From an uncultured Aliterella sp. (GTDB lineage: Bacteria; Cyanobacteriota; Cyanobacteriia; Cyanobacteriales; Chroococcidiopsidaceae): a stretch of 13,516 nucleotides of DNA. This document shows positions 1 through 7,545 of the stretch, one piece after another. Position numbers and translations under genes: made by a program. How positions within the stretch are numbered: the stretch's first letter is position 1; each line of letters starts with the position of its first letter. The notes beneath the pieces are model-generated. The model worked only from the letters and a program-made list of their open reading frames with translations, was not told where the DNA came from and ran no database searches. The DNA lies in the NCBI GenBank assembly GCA_905479905.1, contig CAJQOK010000329.1, forward strand, positions 1 to 13,516, written 5' to 3'.

Positions 1-2362
1 CGGTTTGTTGCAAAGCTGGAATTAAGCGGAGTTTTACCCAATCCATCAGAGGATTAGTTGTTTCTACATTGGCGAGCGCATTTTCAACTAAACTAGCTGC
101 ATATTCTTCAATAACTTCTACCGCATCTCCTACGGTGCGACAAGTGTAATTTTTATTGGTAAGGATTTGCTGAGACTCCGCAGATAATGGAAGTCCCAAA
201 TCTGTAGTTAAAGGTGCAAAATCTAAACCCCAATCTGTTGCGATCGCAGAAGTTAAACCAATTCGTCCATTACTAGGTTGACGAGAAATCGCAACTATCA
301 AGTCTATTAACTGTCTACCTTGGGGACATTGCCCAAAAATATGCAAACCGTCCCGAATTTGGGCTTCTTTGAGTTCGCACAGATAGCTATCGAGATAGTT
401 CAAAATTGAGGATATTTCTGTAGAAGTATCCACCGCTAAGTTTTCTTGAGTAACTAATTGCATAATGCGATCGCGTAAAATGGGAACTCGCACCGGATCT
501 AAACCTTGCGCCTCATAATATTCATCAACTAAGCCCTCTAATTGCTGCAAACCCCCATAAAGTTCGGCGCGAGTCATGGGCGGCGTGAGATGGTCTAAAA
601 TTACGGCTTGGGCGCGACGTTTAGCCTGCGATCCCTCCCCCGGATCGTTGACAATAAACGGGTAAAAATGCGGCATCGCGCCTATTGCAACTTCTGGATA
701 ACATTCGTTTGATAAAGCTATACTCTTACCAGGCAACCATTCCAAGTTGCCATGTTTACCCACATGAATGATCGCATTAGCCCCAAATACCTCTCGCACC
801 CAATAGTAAAAAGCTAGATAATCGTGGGTAGGTTCCAAGTCTGGCGCGTGATAATTTAAACTAGGGTCTTTGTCGTAACCTCGTGATGGTTGAATCCCTA
901 CAAATACATTACCCAACTGCACCCCAGCAATTGCAAACTTATCTTTGACTTTACCCCAGCGATCGCAAATTCCTGTTTTTACTGCTTCTGGCAAACTTGC
1001 AAAATATTCCTCATACTCTGCACTATCTAAAGATTGCCTAACTTTTCTTAACTCGCGTCCTTCGGGGTCATTTGTCACCCCAGACACCAATAGTTGCATC
1101 AATTCATCGCTACTATTGGGTAAATCTTTCACTTTGTAACCCGCATTCTGTAAAGCTTTCAAAATTTCTATGCAACTAGCGGGAGTATCCAAACCTACCC
1201 CATTTGCCAACCTACCATCGCGGTTAGGATAGTTTGCTAAAATCAGGGCAATTCGTCGCTCATTAGGGGCGGAGTTACGCAGACTTACCCATTTTGCTGC
1301 TAAATCTGTAACAAAATCAATGCGATCGCCTTTTGGTTGATAAACAACTACATCTGTTTCTAAATCGGGGTTTTGCGCTTCTACTCCTTTAAAAGAAATT
1401 GCTCTAGTAATAATTCTCCCATCTACTTCAGGTAAAGCTACATTCATTGCTAAATCGCGGGGTGAAAGTCCTTGCAACTGCGATTCCCAACTTTCCACCG
1501 TACCGCTACTAAAAATTGCTTGCAATACTGGGATATCTAGCTTTTCCCACAAATCTAGTTGCGGCGTTTCCGTCTCCAACCGCGCCAAAGAAAAGCTAGT
1601 TGTATTGAGAAGTAAATCAACTCCTTGTAAATAATCTAACAACTCTCCTTGTACTTCCAAGTCGCGCAAAGAAGATACAAATATAGGGATTGCTTGTAAA
1701 TTCCTCGCTGTCAAAGCTTGACAAAGTGCCTCAATGGGGAGCGTATTTCCGGCTAAATAATGAGCGCGGTAGAATAAAATGCCGACTTTCGGAGCATTAG
1801 AAATAGAAATATAAGGATATAAACCTACACGGGGAACATTTTGGGGCGGTGGCGGATTGTAGGTAGAATCATTTAAAGTGCAATCGCAAACAAACTGTAA
1901 AGCGTGGATAATATTCTCAACTCCACCCTCAGTAAAATAGCGCCACAACTGATTGACAGTAGCTAAAGCAACGGTAGAATAGTTAATTAATTCAGGATCG
2001 GTGCGATCGTCTCCAGGAATAACAATTAAAGCTGCACCTGTTTTTTGTACCGTTTCCTGTACTACTTCTAAACCGTAACTCCAATAAGCCCTTCCCCCCA
2101 AGAGGCGCAAAATAATTACTTGAGCTTTTTCTAAAACTTCTTCCGCGTAAGTATCAATAGTTAACTGTTGCTGCAATTGCAAGAGATTAGCAACCCGCAA
2201 GGCTGGAAAACCTACAGGTAACTTACTTACGGCGGCGGCAATTGTTTGAATATCTGTATCCGCCGCCGTTAATAATACTATAGGAGCAGGAGTTTGTTCT
2301 AAAAAGATTACTCCCTCAGATTGGGGGTTCCATCCTCCCGGTGTGGCGCTAATCCGATGCAC
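1..2362 (-). CDS. cobN: Cobaltochelatase subunit CobN, 5' part (gene continues past the left edge)
   Basis: This is the large subunit of the ATP-dependent chelatase that inserts cobalt into the corrin ring in cobalamin synthesis. An open frame of 787 codons runs from a GTG at 2362 to the window edge. CobN/ChlH-family motifs visible are YPNRDGR at residues 378-384, followed by LANGVGLDTPAS, and HVGKHGNLEWLPGK at 533-546. The family is about 1,200-1,300 residues, so roughly 60% is present. The GTG start is chosen because an in-frame TAG lies only 21 bases upstream and no other usable start falls between; translation begins MHRISATPGGW. The Shine-Dalgarno sequence is weak. The gene follows cphA2 on the same strand, so co-transcription is likely. 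Cyanobacteria generally lack CobS/CobT, and CobN is thought to work with the magnesium-chelatase ChlI/ChlD subunits; that is family knowledge, not seen here. The related ChlH is less likely because of the CobN-style N-terminus. Confidence 0.93.
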   Translation of the reverse strand, partial: MHRISATPGGWNPQSEGVIFLEQTPAPIVLLTAADTDIQTIAAAVSKLPVGFPALRVANLLQLQQQLTIDTYAEEVLEKAQVIILRLLGGRAYWSYGLEVVQETVQKTGAALIVIPGDDRTDPELINYSTVALATVNQLWRYFTEGGVENIIHALQFVCDCTLNDSTYNPPPPQNVPRVGLYPYISISNAPKVGILFYRAHYLAGNTLPIEALCQALTARNLQAIPIFVSSLRDLEVQGELLDYLQGVDLLLNTTSFSLARLETETPQLDLWEKLDIPVLQAIFSSGTVESWESQLQGLSPRDLAMNVALPEVDGRIITRAISFKGVEAQNPDLETDVVVYQPKGDRIDFVTDLAAKWVSLRNSAPNERRIALILANYPNRDGRLANGVGLDTPASCIEILKALQNAGYKVKDLPNSSDELMQLLVSGVTNDPEGRELRKVRQSLDSAEYEEYFASLPEAVKTGICDRWGKVKDKFAIAGVQLGNVFVGIQPSRGYDKDPSLNYHAPDLEPTHDYLAFYYWVREVFGANAIIHVGKHGNLEWLPGKSIALSNECYPEVAIGAMPHFYPFIVNDPGEGSQAKRRAQAVILDHLTPPMTRAELYGGLQQLEGLVDEYYEAQGLDPVRVPILRDRIMQLVTQENLAVDTSTEISSILNYLDSYLCELKEAQIRDGLHIFGQCPQGRQLIDLIVAISRQPSNGRIGLTSAIATDWGLDFAPLTTDLGLPLSAESQQILTNKNYTCRTVGDAVEVIEEYAASLVENALANVETTNPLMDWVKLRLIPALQQT

Positions 2363-2383
2363 GATGTTTTTTGCAATGAAGAC

Positions 2384-4294
2384 CTACAAAATCGTAGCAA
2401 TTTCTTTGAGATAGACGCGAGAAAATGGCTCATTTTCCCCAAGATCGTATTGTTCAATCAAACCTTGGCGTTTAATAGAGATACTATTGCTCTCTTTTGT
2501 TACCAAAATTGCCTCCTCAGCCATGTTTCGCGCCAACATCATCTCGGTTTCGGTGGGATTATCCAAAATTACGATGTTGCTACCTGTGTAAAACATCCCT
2601 TCTCTTTCGAGAATATTTCCTCGATACTCAGCAATTAGTAAGTCAAGCTTGGGATTGCGTAACAAATTCTGGACGTTGCTGTTGTAGTCTTTATTCAGAT
2701 TCTTTTCAGCACGATTGATAAATACTCTTTCTTTACAAACAGCGCCAATTGTCCAGTCAGGATGTTGTAAAAGAATATAGTCAATAATTGCCTCTAACTC
2801 CTCCACAGCAATGTTATTGAAAGTAATTAAGGGAATTTTGGCATCGCTATCAGAAGCAAAAAATGTCTCCAAAATACGAGATGGAACATCAACACTTTCT
2901 CCCGTAGCGGGGTTGAGGTGCATAAAAATACCCGGCGCTGAATTTATCTCCAAAATCCCAAAACCGCCATCTTTCCAGGAGTTCGATAAGGATTGGGCGA
3001 TCGCATCTATCCCCAAACAAGTTAACCTAAAATGCTGGGCGATATCTTGCGCCAACACAATATTATCAGGATGAACAGAGTGGGTTGCATCCATACTCAC
3101 CCCACCCGCAGACAAATTAGCAACTTTACGCAGATATACAGTCTGTCCTTTTTCAATGACGCTATCTAAACTCAAACCTTGTTCTTCTAAATACAACTCC
3201 ATCGCCTCATCGCGTTGAATTTTACTCAAAGCCGAAGTTGGCGTATCTCTACGAGCTTTGGTGCGATTTTCTCGCTCAATTAATTCATCAATACTCAGTC
3301 TTCCATCACCTTCTACCCAAGCAGGACGGCGCTCCGTAGCAGCGACAAATCTACCATTGACGCATAGCAACCGAAAATCTGCCCCCGAAACACTTTTTTC
3401 GACAATTACCCGCGTCGGTTGGTCGTCAGGAATCGCCTTAATAGCCCGTGAAAAAGCCGCCTTCAATTCTTCCGCGTCTTGTACATCCGCCGTCACCCCA
3501 ATACCTTTATGACCGACTACAGGCTTCACTGCGACAGGGTAGCCGATACTTTTAGCTACAGAAATTGCTTCGTCACGAGTTAAAACAATACTTCCTGTCG
3601 GGATGGGAAAGCCCAAAGTATTTAAAAAAGCTTTGCAATCATCTTTGCGAGTAGTAAAGTCTGAATCTATATGACTATCGCTGTCAAAAGTAGTTGCTAT
3701 ACCACGAACTTGCTTTTTGCCATAGCCGTATTGCATCAACCCTTCATCCCACAGATAAAAAGTAGGAATACCTTTAACGGCGGCGGTACGTAACAAAGCA
3801 TAAACTGTAGGGCCACCGTAAGCACTTCGCCTAAACATATCTTGAATTACTCTAATCTGCTCGTCAAAGACAATTTTCTGCTTTTGAGTCATCGCCTCAA
3901 ACCAGTCCCACACAAAGTACACAACCGATTTACTTGTCCGCGCGTGGAGCGATTGCACCGCAATAATTGCTTCTTCCCCTTGTTTGCAACTCCACTTATC
4001 CAAATGCAAACCCATGTCTAGCTGTCCAACTTCTGCAACCGTCCGGGCGAATAACTGCGCGTAGGAGTTGTAACCACCTTCAACATTGAGCATCTGCGGA
4101 TAAAATTCGCCAATTATTTGTAAATATTCCTCAATTTCTAACGGTTCTTCGTACCCCGTTAGCGTAAAGTTAAATACCAATGCTCCCGTTTCTAAATAAG
4201 GGTTTGCGCTTTGGTAGTGCTTGATATTAAAAATGTCGAATGCGTCAGATTTTCTCGCATTGACGCGAATCTCCATGTTACGAACTTGAACCAT
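2384..4294 (-). CDS. cphA2: Cyanophycin synthetase 2 (beta-Asp-Arg dipeptide polymerase)
   Basis: The 636-residue protein is shorter than CphA1 (about 870-900 residues). Residues 1 to about 160 match the CphA N domain. Residues about 186-475 are the ATP-grasp domain: YGYGKKQVRG at 189-198, VKPVVGHKGIGVT at 256-268 (nucleotide loop), and EINSAPGIFMHLNP at 449-462 near the metal site. The remaining 160 residues resemble the Mur-ligase-like domain of CphA1 but are degenerate: IPLITFNNIA stands where CphA1 has the P-loop GTNGKTT, while DYNSNVQNLL and AEYRGNILEREG recall the CphA1 equivalents. This is the published architecture of CphA2, which joins beta-Asp-Arg dipeptides using ATP rather than adding free Asp and Arg. 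The start is supported by AAAAGGAG six bases upstream. It is divergent from a small gene and a cyanophycinase gene; cobN follows 21 bases after its TAG. Confidence 0.93.
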   Translation of the reverse strand: MVQVRNMEIRVNARKSDAFDIFNIKHYQSANPYLETGALVFNFTLTGYEEPLEIEEYLQIIGEFYPQMLNVEGGYNSYAQLFARTVAEVGQLDMGLHLDKWSCKQGEEAIIAVQSLHARTSKSVVYFVWDWFEAMTQKQKIVFDEQIRVIQDMFRRSAYGGPTVYALLRTAAVKGIPTFYLWDEGLMQYGYGKKQVRGIATTFDSDSHIDSDFTTRKDDCKAFLNTLGFPIPTGSIVLTRDEAISVAKSIGYPVAVKPVVGHKGIGVTADVQDAEELKAAFSRAIKAIPDDQPTRVIVEKSVSGADFRLLCVNGRFVAATERRPAWVEGDGRLSIDELIERENRTKARRDTPTSALSKIQRDEAMELYLEEQGLSLDSVIEKGQTVYLRKVANLSAGGVSMDATHSVHPDNIVLAQDIAQHFRLTCLGIDAIAQSLSNSWKDGGFGILEINSAPGIFMHLNPATGESVDVPSRILETFFASDSDAKIPLITFNNIAVEELEAIIDYILLQHPDWTIGAVCKERVFINRAEKNLNKDYNSNVQNLLRNPKLDLLIAEYRGNILEREGMFYTGSNIVILDNPTETEMMLARNMAEEAILVTKESNSISIKRQGLIEQYDLGENEPFSRVYLKEIATIL

Positions 4295-4300
4295 AAAAAA

Positions 4301-4308
4301 CTCCTTTT
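4301..4308 (-). promoter_or_regulatory. Ribosome binding site of cphA2
   Basis: Read on the minus strand this is AAAAGGAG, with six A/T bases before the ATG at 4294. It is the strongest Shine-Dalgarno sequence in the left part and favours the start at 4294 over the internal Met7. Confidence 0.7.
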
Positions 4309-4403
4309 AGCTAAAACCACTCTCTTGAAAATATAACTTTTGAAAGGTGTAAAGCATCACGCTTTTGGTTAACAATATACAAAACACTTTAGAAAATCCA
4401 TTT
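4309..4403. other. Divergent intergenic region between cphA2 and a small gene
   Basis: This 95-base A/T-rich region must hold the promoters of both genes. On the minus strand TATATT (4330-4335) could be a -10 for cphA2, but no -35 sits at a good distance. A short inverted repeat AAAGC-5-GCTTT lies at 4351-4365 and could be an operator, or chance. I see no GTAN8TAC site on this side. Confidence 0.3.
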
Positions 4404-4625
4404 ATGAGACAGCCAAATATATCTCAAAAGGAAGCTGAACTCAGAGATGAAATTAAAGAACTAGCTGAGAAAGCTTTTCACCTCAAGTTAATTGCTGGCT
4501 ACGGAGATGGGTCAGATGACCACGAATATCAAATCGTCTATGAAGGTAAACCAAGACATCTACCCTTAGAAAGAGCTAAAGAGTTTCTCAACGGTTTAAT
4601 TGAGCGGAGTCTTTTGGTTGAATAG
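4404..4625 (+). CDS. Small hypothetical protein beside the cyanophycin genes
   Basis: From the ATG at 4404 this encodes 73 soluble residues beginning MRQPNISQKEAELRDEI. A TTG at 4365 would give 86 residues; neither start has a clear Shine-Dalgarno sequence, and an in-frame stop at 4350 rules out anything longer. The first half is rich in Glu/Lys and predicted helical, with heptad-like spacing (AELRDEIKELAEKAFHLKL). It is followed by a polar stretch GYGDGSDDHEYQIVYEGKPRHLPLE and a final helix ending SLLVE. There is no signal peptide or membrane segment. I do not recognise the family. Ordinary codon use and a terminator 36 bases downstream suggest a real gene. Its position between cphA2 and the cyanophycinase gene makes a link to cyanophycin or nitrogen metabolism possible, but that is inference only. 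Confidence 0.65.
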   Translation: MRQPNISQKEAELRDEIKELAEKAFHLKLIAGYGDGSDDHEYQIVYEGKPRHLPLERAKEFLNGLIERSLLVE

Positions 4626-4660
4626 TTTTTAACACAACTGCTTTTAAATTTAGTTCTAGC

Positions 4661-4686
4661 AAAGATGGATAGTACCCATCTTTTTT
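4661..4686 (+). terminator. Rho-independent terminator after the small gene
   Basis: An eight-base perfect stem AAAGATGG/CCATCTTT (4661-4668 with 4676-4683) has a seven-base loop and runs into a T tract ending at 4686. It separates the small gene from the cyanophycinase gene, which therefore needs its own promoter. Confidence 0.75.
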
Positions 4687-4742
4687 ATTGACCGCCAAAA
4701 ACTTTATTCCTGATTCCTCAAACCATACAATCACAATTTTCT

Positions 4743-4756
4743 GTATAGGTATCTAC
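4743..4756 (+). promoter_or_regulatory. Candidate NtcA binding site upstream of the cyanophycinase gene
   Basis: The sequence GTA-TAGGTATC-TAC matches the NtcA consensus GTAN8TAC exactly and ends 74 bases before the GTG start. NtcA is the global nitrogen regulator of cyanobacteria, and cyanophycin genes are known targets in some species. The spacing is imperfect: no TAN3T element lies 20-24 bases downstream, where an activated promoter normally has it. The nearest -10-like sequences are TAGCAG (4773) and CATGAT (4786). About three such six-base matches are expected by chance in the whole window. Confidence 0.45.
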
Positions 4757-4830
4757 CAAACAGTAGTTTTATTAGCAGATTTCTTCATGATTTATTAAAA
4801 ATAGTCACAAAAGCTTGAAGGGATATTGTC

Positions 4831-5667
4831 GTGAGTGAAAGCAGTGGACAGCTATTAATTATTGGTGGTGCGGAAGACAAAGAGGGAGATTGCAAAATCT
4901 TACGCGAATTTGTGCGTCGTGCTGGGGGTGTAAATGCGCGCATTGTAGTAATGACCGTAGCCACAGAAATGCCTAGAGAAGTAGGAGAAAACTATATTAG
5001 AGTATTTGAGCGCTTAGGAGCGGAGGATATTCGTATAGTTGATACTGTGCAACGAGAAGATGCAAGCTCATCTACTTACTTAGAAGCAGTCAACAAAGCT
5101 ACCGGGGTGTTTTTTACTGGCGGCGATCAATCTCGAATCACCAGCATACTTAAAGACACCGAAATTGACGCGGCGATTCAAAAACGCTACCAAGAAGGGA
5201 TAATAGTTGCGGGGACAAGTGCGGGTGCAGCGATGATGCCGGATGTGATGATCGTTGAAGGCGATTCGGAAACAAATCCGCGCGTCAATGTTGTAGAAAT
5301 GGCTCCTGGCATGGGTTTTTTGCCTGGAATAGTCGTAGATCAACATTTTCTCCAGCGTGGGCGTTTGGGGCGCTTACTTTCGGCGTTAGCACAGCAACCT
5401 GCCGTCTTAGGAATTGGGATTGATGAAAATACTTCTGTATTAGTGCAGAATAATAAACTGCAAGTAGTTGGCGAAGGTGCAGTAACAGTTGTAGATGTGG
5501 CGGACATAACTCACACTAATATTGGTGAAATCCTCAAAGATGAAGCTTTAGCAATTTGTGGCGCTAAGTTACACATTCTCCCCGATGGTTATAAGTTCGA
5601 TTTGACTTCACGCAAGCCCATTATTGAGGATCTTGTCGAAAGAGAAGTAGCAACAATTAACGCCTAA
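4831..5667 (+). CDS. cphB: Cyanophycinase (serine-type exopeptidase)
   Basis: This cytoplasmic enzyme cleaves cyanophycin to beta-Asp-Arg dipeptides. The 278 residues match the usual family length (about 270). Visible are the N-terminal GQLLIIGGAEDK (6-17), FFTGGDQSR (94-102), the nucleophile elbow GTSAGAA with Ser130, DQHFLQRGRLGRL (170-182) with a conserved His and Arg residues for substrate binding, and GIGIDENTS (194-202) with the expected acidic residue. It belongs to the peptidase S51 fold. The start is GTG at 4831, preceded by GAAGGGA (4817-4823) seven bases away. A terminator closes the gene upstream and a hairpin follows it, so it is probably monocistronic, possibly controlled through the GTAN8TAC site at 4743. 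Its close divergent pairing with cphA2 rather than cphA1 suits a degrade-and-repolymerise cycle on the dipeptide. No cphA1 or isoaspartyl dipeptidase gene is in the window. Confidence 0.95.
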   Translation: MSESSGQLLIIGGAEDKEGDCKILREFVRRAGGVNARIVVMTVATEMPREVGENYIRVFERLGAEDIRIVDTVQREDASSSTYLEAVNKATGVFFTGGDQSRITSILKDTEIDAAIQKRYQEGIIVAGTSAGAAMMPDVMIVEGDSETNPRVNVVEMAPGMGFLPGIVVDQHFLQRGRLGRLLSALAQQPAVLGIGIDENTSVLVQNNKLQVVGEGAVTVVDVADITHTNIGEILKDEALAICGAKLHILPDGYKFDLTSRKPIIEDLVEREVATINA

Positions 5668-5685
5668 ATTGCTGGGTAAGATTTG

Positions 5686-5713
5686 GGGCGTTAAAATACT
5701 ATTTTGAACGCCC
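5686..5713 (+). terminator. Hairpin after the cyanophycinase gene, probable terminator
   Basis: The arms GGGCGTT (5686-5692) and AACGCCC (5707-5713) pair perfectly. An inner AAAAT/ATTTT helix extends the stem, with one bulged G at 5706. The T run (TTTTTT) comes only about 15 bases later, so termination efficiency is uncertain. Confidence 0.5.
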
Positions 5714-5806
5714 TAACTATATCTATTTTTTGGGTTTTAGCAGCTTTTAATTATGGTACTTCCTCTGATTGATAGAATACACAGGAAACATTTTATCAAC
5801 TTTTAA

Positions 5807-6553
5807 ATGACTAACCTAAGCGTCAATCTCAATCGGATTGCTCTATTAAGAAATTCTCGGAATATAGGCATACCAAGCGTAATTGCAAGTGCGAGAACAG
5901 TATTAGCAGCAGGAGCTTATGGCATCACCGTACATCCTCGTCCTGATTTGCGCCATATCCGACATAATGATGTAGATGATTTAGCGCAGTTACTCGCTGA
6001 TGAATTTAGCGGTGCTGAATACAATATTGAGGGCAATCCGTTTCATCCCCCATTTATGGAAATTGTGTGTCGGATTGAGCCTACACAGTGTACGTTAGTC
6101 CCTGATTTACCCGATGCGTTTACTTCAGACTGTGGATGGAATCTTGTGGAGGACGGAGAACGTCTAATTCCGATTATCCAAGAACTTAAAGCGCATCAAA
6201 TTCGTGTCAGCTTATTTATGGATGCTGTTCCTCATCAAATGGCATTAGCTAAAAAGATCGGGGCTGATAGAGTTGAATTATATACCGAGCCTTACGCAAC
6301 GGCATTTCGTGAAGGACGGGTAGAGACTGTATTTAATGACTATGTTCAAGCGGCTGAAGCGGCTCAAATTGAAGGATTAGGCGTTAATGCAGGACACGAC
6401 TTGAATTTAGAAAATCTCAGCAAATTCTGCTTAATTCCTAATATTCTAGAGGTTTCAATCGGTCATGCTCTAATAGCTGAAGCTCTAGAAAGGGGACTTT
6501 CTAACACCGTCAAAGCTTATTTAGATATTTTGGCTCAAACGTCAGCACAATAA
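5807..6553 (+). CDS. pdxJ: Pyridoxine 5'-phosphate synthase, atypical (Bacteroidetes-like) form
   Basis: PdxJ condenses 1-deoxyxylulose 5-phosphate with aminoacetone 3-phosphate to give pyridoxine 5'-phosphate, on a TIM barrel. The 248 residues hold the family's key positions: Asn7 in SVNLNRIALLRN, His43 in TVHPRPDLRHIR, Glu75 in YNIEGNP, LVPD (97-100), Asp139 in SLFMDA, His197 in GVNAGHDLN, and SIGHALI (217-223) at the phosphate site. The motif wording TVHPRPD, LVPDLPDAFTS and GW at 110-111 recalls Bacteroidetes PdxJ. The usual cyanobacterial enzyme reads more like GVNIDHVATLRQAR, TVHLREDRRHI and LVPEKREEVTTEGG. This is therefore probably a second, transferred or anciently divergent pdxJ. 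An in-frame TAA directly before the ATG fixes the start. The Shine-Dalgarno sequence is poor. It has its own transcription unit. Confidence 0.92.
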   Translation: MTNLSVNLNRIALLRNSRNIGIPSVIASARTVLAAGAYGITVHPRPDLRHIRHNDVDDLAQLLADEFSGAEYNIEGNPFHPPFMEIVCRIEPTQCTLVPDLPDAFTSDCGWNLVEDGERLIPIIQELKAHQIRVSLFMDAVPHQMALAKKIGADRVELYTEPYATAFREGRVETVFNDYVQAAEAAQIEGLGVNAGHDLNLENLSKFCLIPNILEVSIGHALIAEALERGLSNTVKAYLDILAQTSAQ

Positions 6554-6672
6554 GGATGTTCTCAAGTTTAACACTTCATTTTTGTTTGCTCTTTAGCTGA
6601 TTGAGAGGAAAAATGTACGGCTACAGCGCGTACTATATGCAATAATATTCCTAAGCACGGAATTTTTACATC
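6554..6672 (+). other. Intergenic region with likely toxin-antitoxin promoter
   Basis: This 119-base region must carry the promoter of the toxin-antitoxin pair. The inverted repeat GTACG-9-CGTAC (6615-6633) lies about 40 bases before the ATG. It is the best candidate for the operator that DUF1778/GNAT complexes usually bind for autorepression, but the arms are only five bases long. I found no confident -35/-10 pair and no clear terminator for pdxJ. Confidence 0.3.
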
Positions 6673-6984
6673 ATGAGTACGGAACTAAGCGCCGATTCAA
6701 CCAGAGTCAATAAAATTAGAAAAAATGCGCGGTTAGAAGCTCGTGTAACCGAGGAGCAAAAGCAACTGATGGAAAGGGCGGCTTTTTTGCGCGGACAGAA
6801 TTTGACTGAATTTATGGTTGCAGTTTTGGCGGAGACTTCTATGCAAATCATCAAAGATTGTGAACTTCTCCAATTAACCGATCGCGATCGCCAAGCTTTT
6901 GTCGATGCTTTGTTAAATCCCCCCGCACCTAGCGATCGCACTTATGCTGATGCTCAATGGTATGAGCAAATGATGAATAAATAA
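6673..6984 (+). CDS. DUF1778 antitoxin (TacA-like)
   Basis: This 103-residue protein is the antitoxin of a type II toxin-antitoxin pair. Residues about 19-60 fit the DUF1778 ribbon-helix-helix fold: ARLEARVTEEQKQLMERAA, then a helix after LRGQNLTEFM and the continuation VAVLAETSMQII. Such proteins bind operator DNA as dimers and use a C-terminal tail to cover the acetyltransferase toxin's active site. Here the tail is about 62-103, with LQLTDRDRQAFVDALLNPP typical of the family. The next gene begins 12 bases after the stop. Two HIP1 octamers lie inside the coding sequence, at 6884 and 6932. The ATG at 6673 has a weak Shine-Dalgarno sequence. The N-terminal dozen residues before the family match are unremarkable. 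Confidence 0.88.
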   Translation: MSTELSADSTRVNKIRKNARLEARVTEEQKQLMERAAFLRGQNLTEFMVAVLAETSMQIIKDCELLQLTDRDRQAFVDALLNPPAPSDRTYADAQWYEQMMNK

Positions 6985-6996
6985 TCACTCCTATTA

Positions 6997-7545
6997 GTGT
7001 TAAACCCAAAATCTGTTGATTTTTGTATAGAACCACTCGAAAACCACCACGATAGAGCAACTTTTAGCTGCGGTAACGAACAATTAGATCGGTATTTTCA
7101 CTTTGCAGTTACCCAAGATCAAAAAAGAAATATTGCTATTCCCTACGTTATTTTTGACCGAGAACGTCAAAAAATAATTGGCTATTATACTTTGTCTACT
7201 ACTGGCATAAATCTCAAACAATTACCCCAAAGCATTGTGAAAAAATTGCCCAAGTATCCGATAGTTGGCGCGGTTTTAATTGGGAGATTAGCGGTGGCTG
7301 AAGATTGCAGGGGATTTGGTTGGGGAAAGCTGTTAATTATGGACGCTTTATACCGAAGTCTCGGAGTTAGTCAAACGACTGGTTGTTTTGCAGTGGTAGT
7401 AGATGCGATTGACGATGAAGCAGTGAGGTTTTATAAAAGATTTGAGTTTCAACTTTTTCCTGACCAGCCACATAAGCTATTCCGTACCATGACAAATATT
7501 GCTCAAACTTTTGGTTCACTGCAAAACAAGTCACAACAAACTTAA
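6997..7545 (+). CDS. GNAT acetyltransferase toxin (TacT-like)
   Basis: This 182-residue GCN5-related N-acetyltransferase is the toxin partner of the preceding DUF1778 protein. Family members acetylate the amino group of aminoacyl-tRNA and so block translation. The N-terminus reads IEPLENHHDRATFSCGNEQLDRYF, the standard opening of these toxins. The acetyl-CoA site is GRLAVAEDCRGFGWGKLLI, with the RGFGWG loop at 105-110. The likely catalytic Tyr146 is in RFYKRFEF. Length is near the family's 160-180 residues. The start is GTG at 6997; in-frame codons just upstream offer no alternative. No key residue appears missing, so the toxin is probably active. The tRNA specificity cannot be read from sequence. 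Assignment to this toxin family is firm because of the paired antitoxin. Confidence 0.9.
   Translation: MLNPKSVDFCIEPLENHHDRATFSCGNEQLDRYFHFAVTQDQKRNIAIPYVIFDRERQKIIGYYTLSTTGINLKQLPQSIVKKLPKYPIVGAVLIGRLAVAEDCRGFGWGKLLIMDALYRSLGVSQTTGCFAVVVDAIDDEAVRFYKRFEFQLFPDQPHKLFRTMTNIAQTFGSLQNKSQQT

Noticed and set aside
2363..2386. Read-through of the single TAG to make a CphA2-CobN fusion
   Set aside because: A GTG start with normal CobN N-terminal sequence follows, and shared frame has a one-in-three chance; no recoding signal is seen.
2321..2638. A 105-codon plus-strand frame across the cphA2-cobN junction
   Set aside because: It lies wholly opposite two well-supported genes and its product shows no domain-like pattern.
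4295..4403. Cobalamin riboswitch upstream of the cphA2-cobN unit
   Set aside because: The region is only about 110 bases and I see no B12-box-like sequence or suitable structure.
5080..5346. A minus-strand frame within the cyanophycinase gene
   Set aside because: It is opposite the catalytic region of a clear enzyme and has no supporting features.
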